Positions 1-8,311 of a stretch of 32,296 nt of DNA are shown here, piece after piece; positions within the stretch are counted from its first letter, which is position 1; each line of letters begins with the position of its first letter. The notes under the pieces were generated by a model that saw only the letters and a list, made by a program, of their open reading frames with translations, did not search any database and was not told where the DNA came from. The translations under genes and the position numbers were made by a program. The stretch is from Thermoplasmata archaeon (lineage in GTDB: Archaea > Thermoplasmatota > Thermoplasmata > Thermoplasmatales > Thermoplasmataceae), in contig JAJZLK010000050.1 of the NCBI GenBank assembly GCA_021803655.1, forward strand, positions 1 to 32,296. Direction: 5' to 3'.

Positions 1-1292
1 GCGTGAGCATAAACCCTGACTATGGGCTCTGTACCAGATTTCCTTATGAGGGCCCATCCTCCGTCAACGTAAATCTTCATGCCATCCATCCTGTCTATTT
101 TTTCGGCATTTGAATGTTCTTCTATGTATCTGGCCAGAGATTCCCAGTCACCGGAAAAGTGTTCTGAACCCTTCCTTATGTGGTATTTCCTGATCCCGGA
201 AAGAAGTTCAGAAATCGTGCTTCCGGATTTCGCCATTATGTCGAGCACTGAGGCAAGGGTCATCGCTCCATCCCTGCAGTACTGGTGGTTTCCAAAGATC
301 ACGCCTCCATTTTCCTCCCCTCCTATATGGGCCCTGTTGTCCATCATTGCCCTTGCGACTATCGGTGCTCCCACCATTGTGCGCAGCACTGTGGCGCCTA
401 TTTCTTCCGCCACATCATCTATGGAGTCGGACGTGCTTATTGGCGTTACAATAACATCTCCCTTCCTGGCGTGATGTTTGACAATAAGGGAAAGGATGCG
501 GTCTCCCTCAATGAAATTCCCGTTTTCGTCCACGAAGGTGGCCCGGTCGGCATCCCCGTCATGCGCAACGCCCAGATCATGGTTTCCTTCCTTCATGATG
601 GAGAGCAGAACGGAGAGGTTCTCCGGTCTTGGTTCAGGATTCCTTGCGGTGAAAAGACCATCCGGGAATCCGTTGATTGTGGTGATCCTGCACCCGAGCA
701 TGCCCAGCAGTGCCGGTGTTGAGTAATATGCCGCACCGCATGCGGGATCGGCTGCGACCCTGTAATTCTTTTCCGCAATGGATTGAGCGTCGATTCGAGA
801 GATCACACCCCTGAGATACCGATCAACAGCCGTATTATCTCCGGTCACGGTGCCGATGGATTCCCATCCTGCCGGAGAAAAGGAGTTAGAGAAATGCGCC
901 TTTTCAATTTCCAGTTCCTTTGACTGTGCCAGTTCGGTACCGTCACTGTCTATGCACTTTATTCCGTTGAACTCAGGAGGATTGTGCGAGGCTGTAATCA
1001 CAACTCCCGGTATGCCGTTTGTCTTGCAGTAGAACTGCAGAGCCGGAGTGGGCAGAATACCGAGATCCACAACATCCGTGCCGGATGAAGTCAATCCCGC
1101 AGCCACAGACGAAAAGATCATGGGACCGCTCAGTCTGGTATCCCTTCCCATTGCGATCCTTCTGGCCTTGAACATTGATGCTATTGACTTTCCTATGGAA
1201 ACTGAGAACTCAGGGGTTAGAAGTTCGTTCGGTCTTCCCCGTATTCCGTTGGTTCCGAATAGCTTCCTGGATATTCCTGTACGGTCTTGCAT
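1..1292 (-). CDS. Phosphohexomutase (phosphoglucosamine/phosphomannomutase family), 3' end cut by window
   Basis: Interconverts hexose 6- and 1-phosphates (glucosamine, mannose or glucose) for nucleotide-sugar synthesis in the cytosol. All four family signatures are visible: the phosphoserine loop TASHNP with Ser102, the metal loop DGDADR (residues 245-250), the sugar-binding GEENGG loop, and the phosphate-binding RKSGTEP loop near the truncated C terminus. The reading frame starts at ATG 1292-1290 and runs off the left edge after about 430 codons; members are usually about 450 residues, so only the tail is missing. The substrate cannot be told from sequence; archaeal paralogues are annotated as GlmM or ManB. 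A palindromic TATA-like box at 1311-1320 is about 24 bases before the ATG, so the transcript is probably leaderless. The divergent neighbour is a carbonic-anhydrase-like protein with no obvious functional link. Confidence 0.93.
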   Translation of the reverse strand, partial: MQDRTGISRKLFGTNGIRGRPNELLTPEFSVSIGKSIASMFKARRIAMGRDTRLSGPMIFSSVAAGLTSSGTDVVDLGILPTPALQFYCKTNGIPGVVITASHNPPEFNGIKCIDSDGTELAQSKELEIEKAHFSNSFSPAGWESIGTVTGDNTAVDRYLRGVISRIDAQSIAEKNYRVAADPACGAAYYSTPALLGMLGCRITTINGFPDGLFTARNPEPRPENLSVLLSIMKEGNHDLGVAHDGDADRATFVDENGNFIEGDRILSLIVKHHARKGDVIVTPISTSDSIDDVAEEIGATVLRTMVGAPIVARAMMDNRAHIGGEENGGVIFGNHQYCRDGAMTLASVLDIMAKSGSTISELLSGIRKYHIRKGSEHFSGDWESLARYIEEHSNAEKIDRMDGMKIYVDGGWALIRKSGTEPIVRVYAH

Positions 1293-1310
1293 TACTGACG
1301 TGAATTAGAA

Positions 1311-1320
1311 TTATATATAA
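1311..1320. promoter_or_regulatory. Palindromic TATA-like box shared by two divergent genes
   Basis: The sequence TTATATATAA is its own reverse complement. It lies about 24 bases before the ATG of the minus-strand phosphohexomutase, the distance expected for a leaderless archaeal transcript. On the plus strand its centre is about 37 bases before the first ATG of the carbonic-anhydrase-like gene, giving a leader of about 12 bases. The assignment rests on spacing and composition only. Confidence 0.5.
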
Positions 1321-1352
1321 AAATAGAACAATGGGTTCCAGAAGGCAAAATT

Positions 1353-1895
1353 ATGTATGATTGGAAAATCTCCATCTGCATGGTATTTTCCATCGGAAAG
1401 GATTGTTATATTGCACCGACGGCCGTGATTCTTGGAAAGGTCACCATCGGAGACAGGGTTGCGATATTTGATCATGCGGTTATCAGGGCAGACTTGAACG
1501 AGATCATAATAGGGGACGACACAAACATCCAGGACAACGTTACTATTCATGTAGAAAAAAACCACCCGACAAGGATAGGCAAAGGAGTCTCCATCGGGCA
1601 TAATGCCATTGTGCATGGATCGGAGGTGGAGAACACGGTTCTGATAGGAATGGGTGCAATATTATTGAACGGCTGTCACATCAGGAAGGGGACTGTGGTG
1701 GCTGCCGGAGCCCTCGTTCCGGAGAACTTCGAATCATCTGAAAATGCGCTGCTGGTCGGAGTCCCTGCCAAGGAAAAACGAAAAGGAGAGGAGATGTATG
1801 CGATGTCGGAAGCAAATTACAGATCCTATACATGGATCAGGGAACAGTATTTATCCGGGAACGTTGATCGATACCGCAACAACCTGGAAGATTGA
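1353..1895 (+). CDS. Gamma-class carbonic anhydrase / left-handed beta-helix (hexapeptide) protein
   Basis: Probable trimeric zinc enzyme of the gamma carbonic anhydrase family (Cam/CamH/YrdA-like), expected to hydrate CO2, although many relatives lack measured activity. Hexapeptide repeats run through most of the chain (for example IGDRVA, IGKGVS, IGHNAI). The three zinc histidines are in place: His66 in TIHV, His83 in IGHNA and His88 in IVHG; the conserved Arg in VIRAD and the Gln-Asp in NIQD are also present. At 180 residues it has the size of CamH/YrdA types, without the acidic-loop extension of Cam. A second in-frame ATG at 1380 (MVFSIGKDC) begins where many homologues start and may be the true start. 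It is monocistronic or first before the repeat-protein gene, which starts 56 bases downstream. Confidence 0.88.
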   Translation: MYDWKISICMVFSIGKDCYIAPTAVILGKVTIGDRVAIFDHAVIRADLNEIIIGDDTNIQDNVTIHVEKNHPTRIGKGVSIGHNAIVHGSEVENTVLIGMGAILLNGCHIRKGTVVAAGALVPENFESSENALLVGVPAKEKRKGEEMYAMSEANYRSYTWIREQYLSGNVDRYRNNLED

Positions 1896-1951
1896 TTAAG
1901 GGTGTTTCAATTAATCACCAGACGGACCATGGCAAAAGTTAGAGGCGTCGG

Positions 1952-4900
1952 ATGGCTGTAACTAAACCAAACAAAGTTTCGCGGAAGATAGTCACTTCCA
2001 TAACCGGTTTCACGCTCGGTGAGCCGGAAAGACCCTCGCAGAGAAAATTTGATAAACTTATTGAATCGCTTAAGGAATTCGCCGAATCCGCGGAGGAAGA
2101 GCTTGACCAGTACCTTCTCGATTCTCTTTACGTACTGATGGAATCGCCATCCCTCAGCACTGCAAGGAAGAGAGAAGTCCTGAAGATAATGCGGTTGAGC
2201 GAGAAGATGAATTTCTTCGCGGCCATTCTGGACACTGAAATACTGATAGGCGAGGGGAGAAAAAAGGAGGCTTTCCAGAAAATACTTTCTGACAAGAGGT
2301 TCGCTGGATACGCAAGGGTAAATTCCATTATCGACCGTTCAATTACATCCGAATCGGATTTTCTCAAGGCTTCAGTATATCTGTCCTCCGTGGGCACGAT
2401 ATCACTGGATCTCTTCATGAAAGCCCTTGGACAGGCATCATCAAGGGATGAACTGGATGAGGTCATCAGGAATGTACTTGTGATCAAGCCGTCCGTCGAT
2501 GGAGCCAGATTTATTGAGGCAGTCTACTCAAAGTGGAAGGAACAGGACACACTGGTAAACCTGCTGGAAATGCTTTCCGCCCTGAACCAGACCGAGCTCC
2601 TCAATAAATACGTAGCTGATCTTGAGATTGACTCGATAGGTTCTGTTCTCCTTAGAAAAGTGATAGAAACAGGGAGGAAAATGGGCAATCTTGAAATCTC
2701 GCTCAGGGCCGCAAGGCGTGAGGCCACACTCAACCCCCAGGGCGTTGAAGCCACGATGGACGTTGCTGATATCCTGTCTGAACTTGGAAGATACTCTGAA
2801 AGTGCCACGTTCTATGAGAAGGCACTGGCTGCAGGTGGAGACAGGGAAGTTGTCGTACCCCGGATAGTTTTCACAAAACTCAGAATGAAGGACTATTCGG
2901 CGGTCGTCGACCTGACCGGTTCGCTCAAGACAATGGATCGGGAAACGCTGCTTGGCAGGATAACTGCCCTGACTGCCCTGTCAGAATATGACGGCGCGAA
3001 GAAAGATTTGGGCGTTTACCTGCAGCAGTACGGTGAGGATTCAGGCTACCTGGAAGCTAAGCTTGATCTGGAAATCATACTGGGGAGCGAGAGTTCTGCG
3101 ATGGAAACCGCAGAAAAGCTTCTCAAACCTGACAGAAACAATCAAAAGGCTCTTGATTTCATAATCTCAACGCTGTACAGCCTTGGGGAATACAATCGCC
3201 TGATTGAAAAATACGGGGCTTTCGAGAATCACAGCGATTCGCAGAAGATGCTGTTCATCTCTGCCTGCATCTCCCAGGGCAAGATCGACGAGGCTCTGAA
3301 GATAATTGCGACTGAGCCTGAATTCTGCCTCAGGGGTCAGGTACTTGATGCGATGTTCCGGACTTTCAGGAATGATGCGCTTATTGAGAAACTGGAATCG
3401 GTTAATATCTCAGGCAAACCAAGAATGGCCCTTTCCAGGATCATAAGGGAGATCAGGGGAGTCGACGAACCTCTCGATCCTGAATACAGGAAACTGGTCC
3501 AGGAAACGGATTCCGTGTCTCTAGCGTGGATTTTGGCAAAGCATGAAGCACTGGGAAACAGGGACGGCTTCGAATCTGTCAACGGCATACTTACCAGGAG
3601 ACAGTTCGTGTCGGTTCTTGCAGTTGTGGAATTCATAAACGGACTTGACGGCGAAAGCGATCTTTCAGACGTCAGGGATTCCGAATTCCTCATGTACCCC
3701 ATAGTGTCTGCCTTGATCTCCAGAAACAGGGTTGAGGAAGCAGAAACCCTTCTTCAGAATTCTGCCGACCCGAAGAGTGACGATCCGTTTTATTTATACA
3801 TAAGGGCTTTGATTGCAAAACATCGCAATAATCGGTCCCAGACACGAAAGTTCATCGACAGGGCCATAGAGAAGATCACAAACGCAAAGTTCCATTCGCT
3901 CAGCATCCAGGAATCCATAGAAGAATCTGACAGCGAAACAATGATCCAGTCTCTCCGAAAACTGGTATCCATCCATGCATACTCAGAGATTCCTGCAGAG
4001 GAAATTTACCGGTTTCTCAAGAGCGAGGATGGAAAAGAGGTCTTCCTGGAGGCCTTTGAACTGCTGAAGGATTATGAAGGTATTTCCCCATGGATAAGCA
4101 GGATCCTGGCTGAGGGATACAGACTGAAGGGAGACTACCTTAACTCCGTACGGATCACGGAATCCATATGTGTCTCGGAACAGAGGACCCTGGAAGATCT
4201 TCTCCAGATGGCTGCGATTTGTGTGAAACTCGGACAGTTTGAACGGGGGATTCCAATTCTGCTTTCCAACGAGGAAAGATTCAGCGACAGCAGACTAGAA
4301 CTGGCACTCGGAGACCTGCTGTACTTCGATGGAAAGCTGCGTGAAGCTGCAGATCATTACAGGAAGAGCGTTGAAATGGGGTCTCTGAAGTCTTCCATGC
4401 ATAACTATGCTGATGCGCTGATTTCCCTGCGAAGATTGAAGGAAGCGGAGAAGGTTGTTGATGGCGTCGTCCCCAATCTGTACCTGAAGGCCAGGCTGAT
4501 GACCGCTGAACTCAGGATAGATGACATAAGGAATTTCATTGGATCCGGTGATATAGATGACGAGGACTTTATCAGGGGATTCCAACATATTACCGAGAAC
4601 CTGTGGGAAAACAGCGAGATAAGGGATTCAATACTGAAGAAATACAGAACGACCAGGGACTACACTGTTGGAGTCACTATTTCCAGGAGCCTCGAGAAAT
4701 TCGGGGATATCAGGGGAGCAGTCGAAACAAGAAAACAGCTTATGAAGGAGTATCCTGAATCAATATCAAACTGTCTCGAACTTGCAAGACTCTATGAGTT
4801 ATCCGGAATGCCGCAGGAAGCTTCAACAGTGCTCAAGAAGTCAATGAAGTTTTCGAAGTCTGACGAGGATGCCAGGAAGATCATTGAGTCGGCAATCAAG

Positions 4901-5638
4901 CTTTATTTCAACCACGGCCTTTTCGGCGAAATAATATCGCTTTACGAATCCCATAGAGAATATCTTAACGCTGAAAATGTTGGTTATGTGATAAGAAGTT
5001 ATCTGGAAAAGAATGACTTTGACACCGCTGAACGCCTCATGGGGAAGTACCACGGAACGATCATAGACGGTGAGAAATTCAATGAGCTGAACGAGGAAAT
5101 GGATGTCAGGAGGAATTTCTACAGGATCACGACCTATGCCGCCAGGCTCCTCGAAACGGAATATAAGATAGGAAAGGTTCTGGACCCGTCCGATGCGGTT
5201 GCGTACGCGAGCATCCCAGTTTCTGCCGTTGACCAGATATACAACTTCCTGGACGAGGAAGGGTATTATTCAGACATAAACGAGCAGAAATACGAACTGC
5301 TTTCAAGGGATGTTATCCAGCGTGCGGTAAAGAAGGGGAAAGTGATTGGGGTCCCGGACATGAAAATTAACGTGATCTACGCCAACCTCGAGAATCCAGA
5401 TATAGTCGTTGCAAAGAATCTGTACATCTACATAAAGAAGAATGCTGCCCGGAAGAGGAAGCCGGACCCTTCCGGTGTGCACAGCAACAGGCTCCTTAAG
5501 GTTGCTGTCAAGAACAATCTCAAGGCTAATCCCATTGAGATAGCGAGCTTCCTCAAGCTTGGAATCTCAGACGCAATGGACATTATGGCGCTTATGGAAT
5601 ATCTTTACAGTCTTAACAGAATAGGTGGTGGAGCTTGA
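1952..5638 (+). CDS. Large TPR-like helical-repeat protein, 1228 residues
   Basis: Cytosolic scaffold-like protein of unknown function. No signal peptide or membrane segment is seen. Helix-turn-helix units with TPR spacing and consensus residues recur along the chain, for example around residues 267-297 (ILSELGRYSESATFYEKAL), around 780-810 (DLLYFDGKLREAADHYRKS) and around 939-970 (LARLYELSGMPQEASTVLK); other repeats are degenerate. The last roughly 160 residues differ: they carry a basic stretch (KKNAARKRKP) and two short helical blocks that may form a separate C-terminal domain. The ATG at 1952 follows the purine-rich AGAGGCG at 1941-1947. The stop codon overlaps the TTG start of the M50 protease gene (TTGA), so the two proteins are probably made together. 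I recognise no characterised family; interaction or assembly of a complex with the protease is inference. Confidence 0.85.
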   Translation: MAVTKPNKVSRKIVTSITGFTLGEPERPSQRKFDKLIESLKEFAESAEEELDQYLLDSLYVLMESPSLSTARKREVLKIMRLSEKMNFFAAILDTEILIGEGRKKEAFQKILSDKRFAGYARVNSIIDRSITSESDFLKASVYLSSVGTISLDLFMKALGQASSRDELDEVIRNVLVIKPSVDGARFIEAVYSKWKEQDTLVNLLEMLSALNQTELLNKYVADLEIDSIGSVLLRKVIETGRKMGNLEISLRAARREATLNPQGVEATMDVADILSELGRYSESATFYEKALAAGGDREVVVPRIVFTKLRMKDYSAVVDLTGSLKTMDRETLLGRITALTALSEYDGAKKDLGVYLQQYGEDSGYLEAKLDLEIILGSESSAMETAEKLLKPDRNNQKALDFIISTLYSLGEYNRLIEKYGAFENHSDSQKMLFISACISQGKIDEALKIIATEPEFCLRGQVLDAMFRTFRNDALIEKLESVNISGKPRMALSRIIREIRGVDEPLDPEYRKLVQETDSVSLAWILAKHEALGNRDGFESVNGILTRRQFVSVLAVVEFINGLDGESDLSDVRDSEFLMYPIVSALISRNRVEEAETLLQNSADPKSDDPFYLYIRALIAKHRNNRSQTRKFIDRAIEKITNAKFHSLSIQESIEESDSETMIQSLRKLVSIHAYSEIPAEEIYRFLKSEDGKEVFLEAFELLKDYEGISPWISRILAEGYRLKGDYLNSVRITESICVSEQRTLEDLLQMAAICVKLGQFERGIPILLSNEERFSDSRLELALGDLLYFDGKLREAADHYRKSVEMGSLKSSMHNYADALISLRRLKEAEKVVDGVVPNLYLKARLMTAELRIDDIRNFIGSGDIDDEDFIRGFQHITENLWENSEIRDSILKKYRTTRDYTVGVTISRSLEKFGDIRGAVETRKQLMKEYPESISNCLELARLYELSGMPQEASTVLKKSMKFSKSDEDARKIIESAIKLYFNHGLFGEIISLYESHREYLNAENVGYVIRSYLEKNDFDTAERLMGKYHGTIIDGEKFNELNEEMDVRRNFYRITTYAARLLETEYKIGKVLDPSDAVAYASIPVSAVDQIYNFLDEEGYYSDINEQKYELLSRDVIQRAVKKGKVIGVPDMKINVIYANLENPDIVVAKNLYIYIKKNAARKRKPDPSGVHSNRLLKVAVKNNLKANPIEIASFLKLGISDAMDIMALMEYLYSLNRIGGGA

Positions 5639-6231
5639 ACTTCATAGATCCTCTCGACAACGAGGAGTTGCGGGATATAGCAATAGGTTTCATGATACTC
5701 ACCTTTGCCCTGACGATACTGTTTTACGGTGGTGTTTTCGTTAATGGAATAGCGCTGATTTACGCGCTTCCACTGGCCGCGGTAGTAACGATGACGGCAT
5801 TCCTGGGTCATGAACTCATGCACAGGCACTTCGCCAGGGAATTCGGGGGCTTTTCCCGTTTCAAGCTGTGGCCCATGGGGGCCCTGCTTGCACTCATTAC
5901 CTCCTTGTTCGGTTTTCTCTTCGCAGCACCAGGTGCAGTCTATTTTACAGGGGTCTACGAGGAGGAAAAGGTCGGGAAAATAGCTCTTGCCGGGCCGGCA
6001 TGGAATCTTGCAGTGGGTGTTTTTTTCTACGGGATCTTCGTGTTTTCGGGGAACAGCCCGATTGCGATATTTGCAGGTGCGGTGGGAAGACTGAACCTCT
6101 GGTTCGGCCTCTTCAACCTGATTCCCGTCTGGGTGCTTGACGGTGCCAAGGTCTGGAAGTGGAGCCGCGAAACCTTCGTGGTTGTATTCGCAATTGCGAT
6201 CCTCGCAAACTTCCTTGTAGGGGCCTTTTAG
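5635..6231 (+). CDS. Site-2 protease-like membrane metalloprotease (M50 family)
   Basis: Predicted intramembrane zinc protease of 198 residues. The HExxH motif is HELMH (His59, Glu60, His63), inside a hydrophobic segment, and the distal motif NLIPVWVLDG (residues 161-170) supplies the third metal ligand, Asp169. Several hydrophobic segments (about 17-55, 75-100, 115-150 and 175-198) fit a minimal S2P core without PDZ or CBS domains. The TTG start overlaps the stop codon of the upstream repeat protein, with a GGTGGTGG ribosome-site-like run just before it, so translation is probably coupled. The substrate is unknown; relatives cleave membrane-anchored regulators. The 3' end overlaps the convergent small gene by 4 bases. 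Confidence 0.88.
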   Translation: MNFIDPLDNEELRDIAIGFMILTFALTILFYGGVFVNGIALIYALPLAAVVTMTAFLGHELMHRHFAREFGGFSRFKLWPMGALLALITSLFGFLFAAPGAVYFTGVYEEEKVGKIALAGPAWNLAVGVFFYGIFVFSGNSPIAIFAGAVGRLNLWFGLFNLIPVWVLDGAKVWKWSRETFVVVFAIAILANFLVGAF

Positions 6232-6500
6232 GCATTCAGTACAGGGAAGGTGGGATCTTCCGGCTTCAGGAAGAAAATAGTGTTCTCCCCGACATCTATC
6301 CTGTACTCGATAATGAAAGGCGATTCTCTGCCGTCCGATGAAACAAGAACCTTCTTCATGGACTGGAGCGTCTGCCATGAGGGATCAGCAGGACTGCAAA
6401 TTACTCCGAGATATGGCGGTTTGACGGACGCGATAAAGACGTTTTCAAGCTGCATGGTAACTTTTCCATCGGGATGTGGTACTATGAGCGAGATTTTCAC
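6228..6500 (-). CDS. Small protein of unknown function, 90 residues
   Basis: A reading frame with a GTG start (6500-6498), a GGAG element about 14 bases upstream and codon use like its neighbours. The product begins MKISLIVPHPDGKV and has no cysteine cluster, signal peptide or membrane segment; alternating hydrophobic residues suggest a small beta-rich domain. It overlaps the 3' end of the M50 protease gene by 4 bases, convergently. I do not recognise a family. It covers the otherwise empty stretch between the protease and the zinc-finger operon, and the overlapping plus-strand frame (6250-6528) looks less protein-like, which favours this one. Confidence 0.6.
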   Translation of the reverse strand: MKISLIVPHPDGKVTMQLENVFIASVKPPYLGVICSPADPSWQTLQSMKKVLVSSDGRESPFIIEYRIDVGENTIFFLKPEDPTFPVLNA

Positions 6501-6652
6501 TACTAAGGAATATCTCCAGGATATTTAGGAATGTTGTAATTGGATAGTTTGAGAGAGTTCTCAGATTGAATCCCGAATCCAGATTTCATGGTTAGGGGTG
6601 GGCGAAAGTTGTGTACTATTGCAGATGACAATCTGGCTGTTGCGACAAAGAA

Positions 6653-6658
6653 TTATAT
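6653..6658 (+). promoter_or_regulatory. TATA-like box for the zinc-finger/aEF1B/glycosyltransferase operon
   Basis: TTATAT preceded by the purine-rich ACAAAG, a TFB-recognition-like context. It is about 60 bases before the TTG start at 6715, so the transcript would have a leader of roughly 35 bases, long enough to hold the GGTGA ribosome site at 6704-6708. Assigned by pattern only. Confidence 0.35.
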
Positions 6659-6714
6659 CTGTCTCAATATAAGGGAGAATCCAGCATTACGATAAATAAA
6701 CAAGGTGATATGAA

Positions 6715-6882
6715 TTGGAATCGGGCAATGTTTGTACTTCGTGCGGAATAGGGTTAGTGGACAGAGGGTTCTCAATATTTGCATGCCCCGGGTGCGGGGA
6801 AAGCGAGATAGGCAGATGTGCGGAATGCAGGGATCACTCTACCAGTTATAAGTGCTCCAAGTGCGGATTTTCAGGACCATAG
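6715..6882 (+). CDS. Two-zinc-finger micro-protein (HVO_2753/DUF1610-like)
   Basis: A 55-residue protein with four CxxC knuckles: CTSCG, CPGCG, CAECR and CSKCG, enough ligands for two zinc fingers. This matches the archaeal HVO_2753-type zinc-ribbon family, whose gene is typically found directly before the aEF1B gene, as here. Such proteins are thought to bind RNA or proteins; the exact role is not established. The TTG start at 6715 is chosen because the strong ribosome site AAGGTGA (6702-6708) ends six bases before it; an ATG at 6710 is in the wrong frame. The stop TAG is immediately followed by the aEF1B gene, so the genes form one operon. Confidence 0.85.
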   Translation: MESGNVCTSCGIGLVDRGFSIFACPGCGESEIGRCAECRDHSTSYKCSKCGFSGP

Positions 6883-6891
6883 GTGAACGTT

Positions 6892-7158
6892 TTGGGAGAC
6901 GTAGCAGTAGTTTTCAAGATACTTCCAGAAGATGCAGAAACTGATATGAATGTGCTGGAATCATCAGTCAGAGATGTTATTTCCGGCATTTGCGAAGTAA
7001 ACAAGATGACGATTGAGGAGATAGCATTCGGACTGAAGGCAATCAGACTCGAAGCTATAATGAAGGACGAAGAAGGTCAGATAGGAAAGGTAGAAGACCT
7101 CATAAGAGAGATACCTGGAATTTCCCAGATAGATACAGAAGACGTTACCCTTGTATGA
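6892..7158 (+). CDS. ef1b: Translation elongation factor aEF1B (EF-1 beta)
   Basis: Guanine-nucleotide exchange factor for aEF1A, 88 residues, with a ferredoxin-like fold. The family hallmarks are the start MGDVAVVFKILPEDAETDM, the central EIAFGLKAIRLEA segment that contacts aEF1A, and the ending of the type QIDTEDVTLV. An in-frame GTG at 6883 would add three residues, but the TTG at 6892 is preferred: it gives the family-typical N terminus, and the ribosome site AGGTGA (6881-6886) is five bases before it, the same arrangement as the upstream zinc-finger gene. The stop codon overlaps the ATG of the glycosyltransferase (ATGA), giving a three-gene operon. Confidence 0.93.
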   Translation: MGDVAVVFKILPEDAETDMNVLESSVRDVISGICEVNKMTIEEIAFGLKAIRLEAIMKDEEGQIGKVEDLIREIPGISQIDTEDVTLV

Positions 7159-8225
7159 ACATCGGTTCAGCGACACAACTGCTCCTTGAGATTTTCGAGA
7201 TTTACCTGTTTCTTATTTTTATCTTTTTTACCATATCGGCACTTCCCAGATGGAAACCGGAAAAGTTTGAGGAACCACATTTTCCGGTCAGGGTTATAGT
7301 ACCCTGCAAAGGAACCGATCTCACTCTCAGGGAGAATCTTGAATCTATTTCGGCACAGGATTACGGGAATTTCAGGATCACGGCCGTAGTTGACAGTGAA
7401 GATGATCCCAGTTATCCTGTTATCCGCGACTCCGGGATTGAGCACCTGATCTCCAGGAAATTCAGTACAAAGGGGAGCGGAAAGGTCAAGGCTATTGTCA
7501 CAGCCCTTCAGGAAACTACGGAGGAGATCGTGGTAATTGTGGATTCTGACGTCACAGCAGGGAGAGACTGGCTGCGGAAGCTTGTTTCTCCCCTTACCGA
7601 TAATAGATATGGTCTCTCGACAACTTTCCCGGTATTCAAACCTGCAGGTGGTTTCTGGTCCAAATTCAAGTCCCTCTGGGGACTCGTCGGGCAGGGAATG
7701 ATGGAGAGTTCCATCACAAGATTTGGATGGGGAGGTTCGCTTGCCTTCAGGAGATCCATCGTAGCGGGAAGAGAGAACGAATTCCTGGAGCAGGTATCGG
7801 ACGATATCTTCCTGACAAAGGCCTGTAAACACGCGGGCTTGAGGTTATATTATGAGCCCGGCGCCAGAGCAACAGTGTTGTCAGACGATAACTTCCCGGT
7901 GTTCTTTGAGTGGGCAAACAGACAGACCGCTCTTTCAATATCATCCGGAAGGAATATTCTGTACTCCGGGATCGCGCTTTATTTCAACCAGTCTCTGCTG
8001 TATTCCATGGGTGTTGTTTTCACAGTTCTCCTGTCTCCGTATTTTGCGTTTCTTCTAGTGCCGTTTATCATCAACACAGTAAAAGCCGCGGTCAGGCTTC
8101 CATTCAAGTCTGCCATGCTGATTCCAGGAACATTCATAATGCCGTTTTTCTATTTCTTGAACCTCGTCATAGCTGGAAGAATGAAATCCATAAAGTGGAG
8201 AGGGTCCAGTTACGATCTTCAATAA
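7155..8225 (+). CDS. Membrane GT2-family glycosyltransferase (ceramide-glucosyltransferase-like)
   Basis: Transfers a sugar from a nucleotide sugar to a lipid or polyprenyl acceptor at the cytosolic face of the membrane. 356 residues: an N-terminal membrane anchor (about 8-30), a GT-A domain with the metal motif DSD at 130-132, the acceptor-site Asp pair at 216-217 and a WGGSLAFRRS segment, then two or three C-terminal membrane helices (about 265-345). The order D-D-D-(Q/R)xxRW of processive and GT21-type enzymes is nearly kept, but the last motif reads EWANRQ, so the usual RW pair is altered. The acceptor is unknown; membrane glycolipids or the dolichol-linked glycan are plausible given the glycoprotein genes nearby. 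Translational coupling to aEF1B is by a 4-base overlap. Confidence 0.85.
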   Translation: MNIGSATQLLLEIFEIYLFLIFIFFTISALPRWKPEKFEEPHFPVRVIVPCKGTDLTLRENLESISAQDYGNFRITAVVDSEDDPSYPVIRDSGIEHLISRKFSTKGSGKVKAIVTALQETTEEIVVIVDSDVTAGRDWLRKLVSPLTDNRYGLSTTFPVFKPAGGFWSKFKSLWGLVGQGMMESSITRFGWGGSLAFRRSIVAGRENEFLEQVSDDIFLTKACKHAGLRLYYEPGARATVLSDDNFPVFFEWANRQTALSISSGRNILYSGIALYFNQSLLYSMGVVFTVLLSPYFAFLLVPFIINTVKAAVRLPFKSAMLIPGTFIMPFFYFLNLVIAGRMKSIKWRGSSYDLQ

Positions 8226-8274
8226 AAATGGGAAAGTATAATATCCGCTAAAAGAGTATATGTCTGACAAAAGT

Positions 8275-8296
8275 CTGCCACGTTTAGTTGTGGCAG
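8275..8296. repeat. Perfect 7-bp inverted repeat in front of the RHH regulator gene
   Basis: CTGCCAC (8275-8281) and GTGGCAG (8290-8296) are separated by 8 bases and lie between candidate TATA boxes (8234-8241 and 8255-8261) and the ribosome site of the ribbon-helix-helix gene. The right arm ends where the GAGGTGG ribosome site begins. The position fits an operator for autoregulation; an mRNA hairpin that modulates translation is the alternative. Confidence 0.6.
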
Positions 8297-8311
8297 AGGT
8301 GGCTATATTCA

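Noticed and set aside
79-1308. Several plus-strand open frames (79-474, 285-722, 478-726, 850-1032, 1048-1308)
   Set aside because: They are shadows of the minus-strand phosphohexomutase, whose motifs are unambiguous.
5605-6378. 257-codon minus-strand frame opposite the M50 protease gene
   Set aside because: Composition is rich in Cys, His and Arg with no family pattern; the plus strand carries HELMH and NLIPVWVLDG.
7167-7832. 221-codon minus-strand frame
   Set aside because: Shadow of the glycosyltransferase; no plausible protein features.
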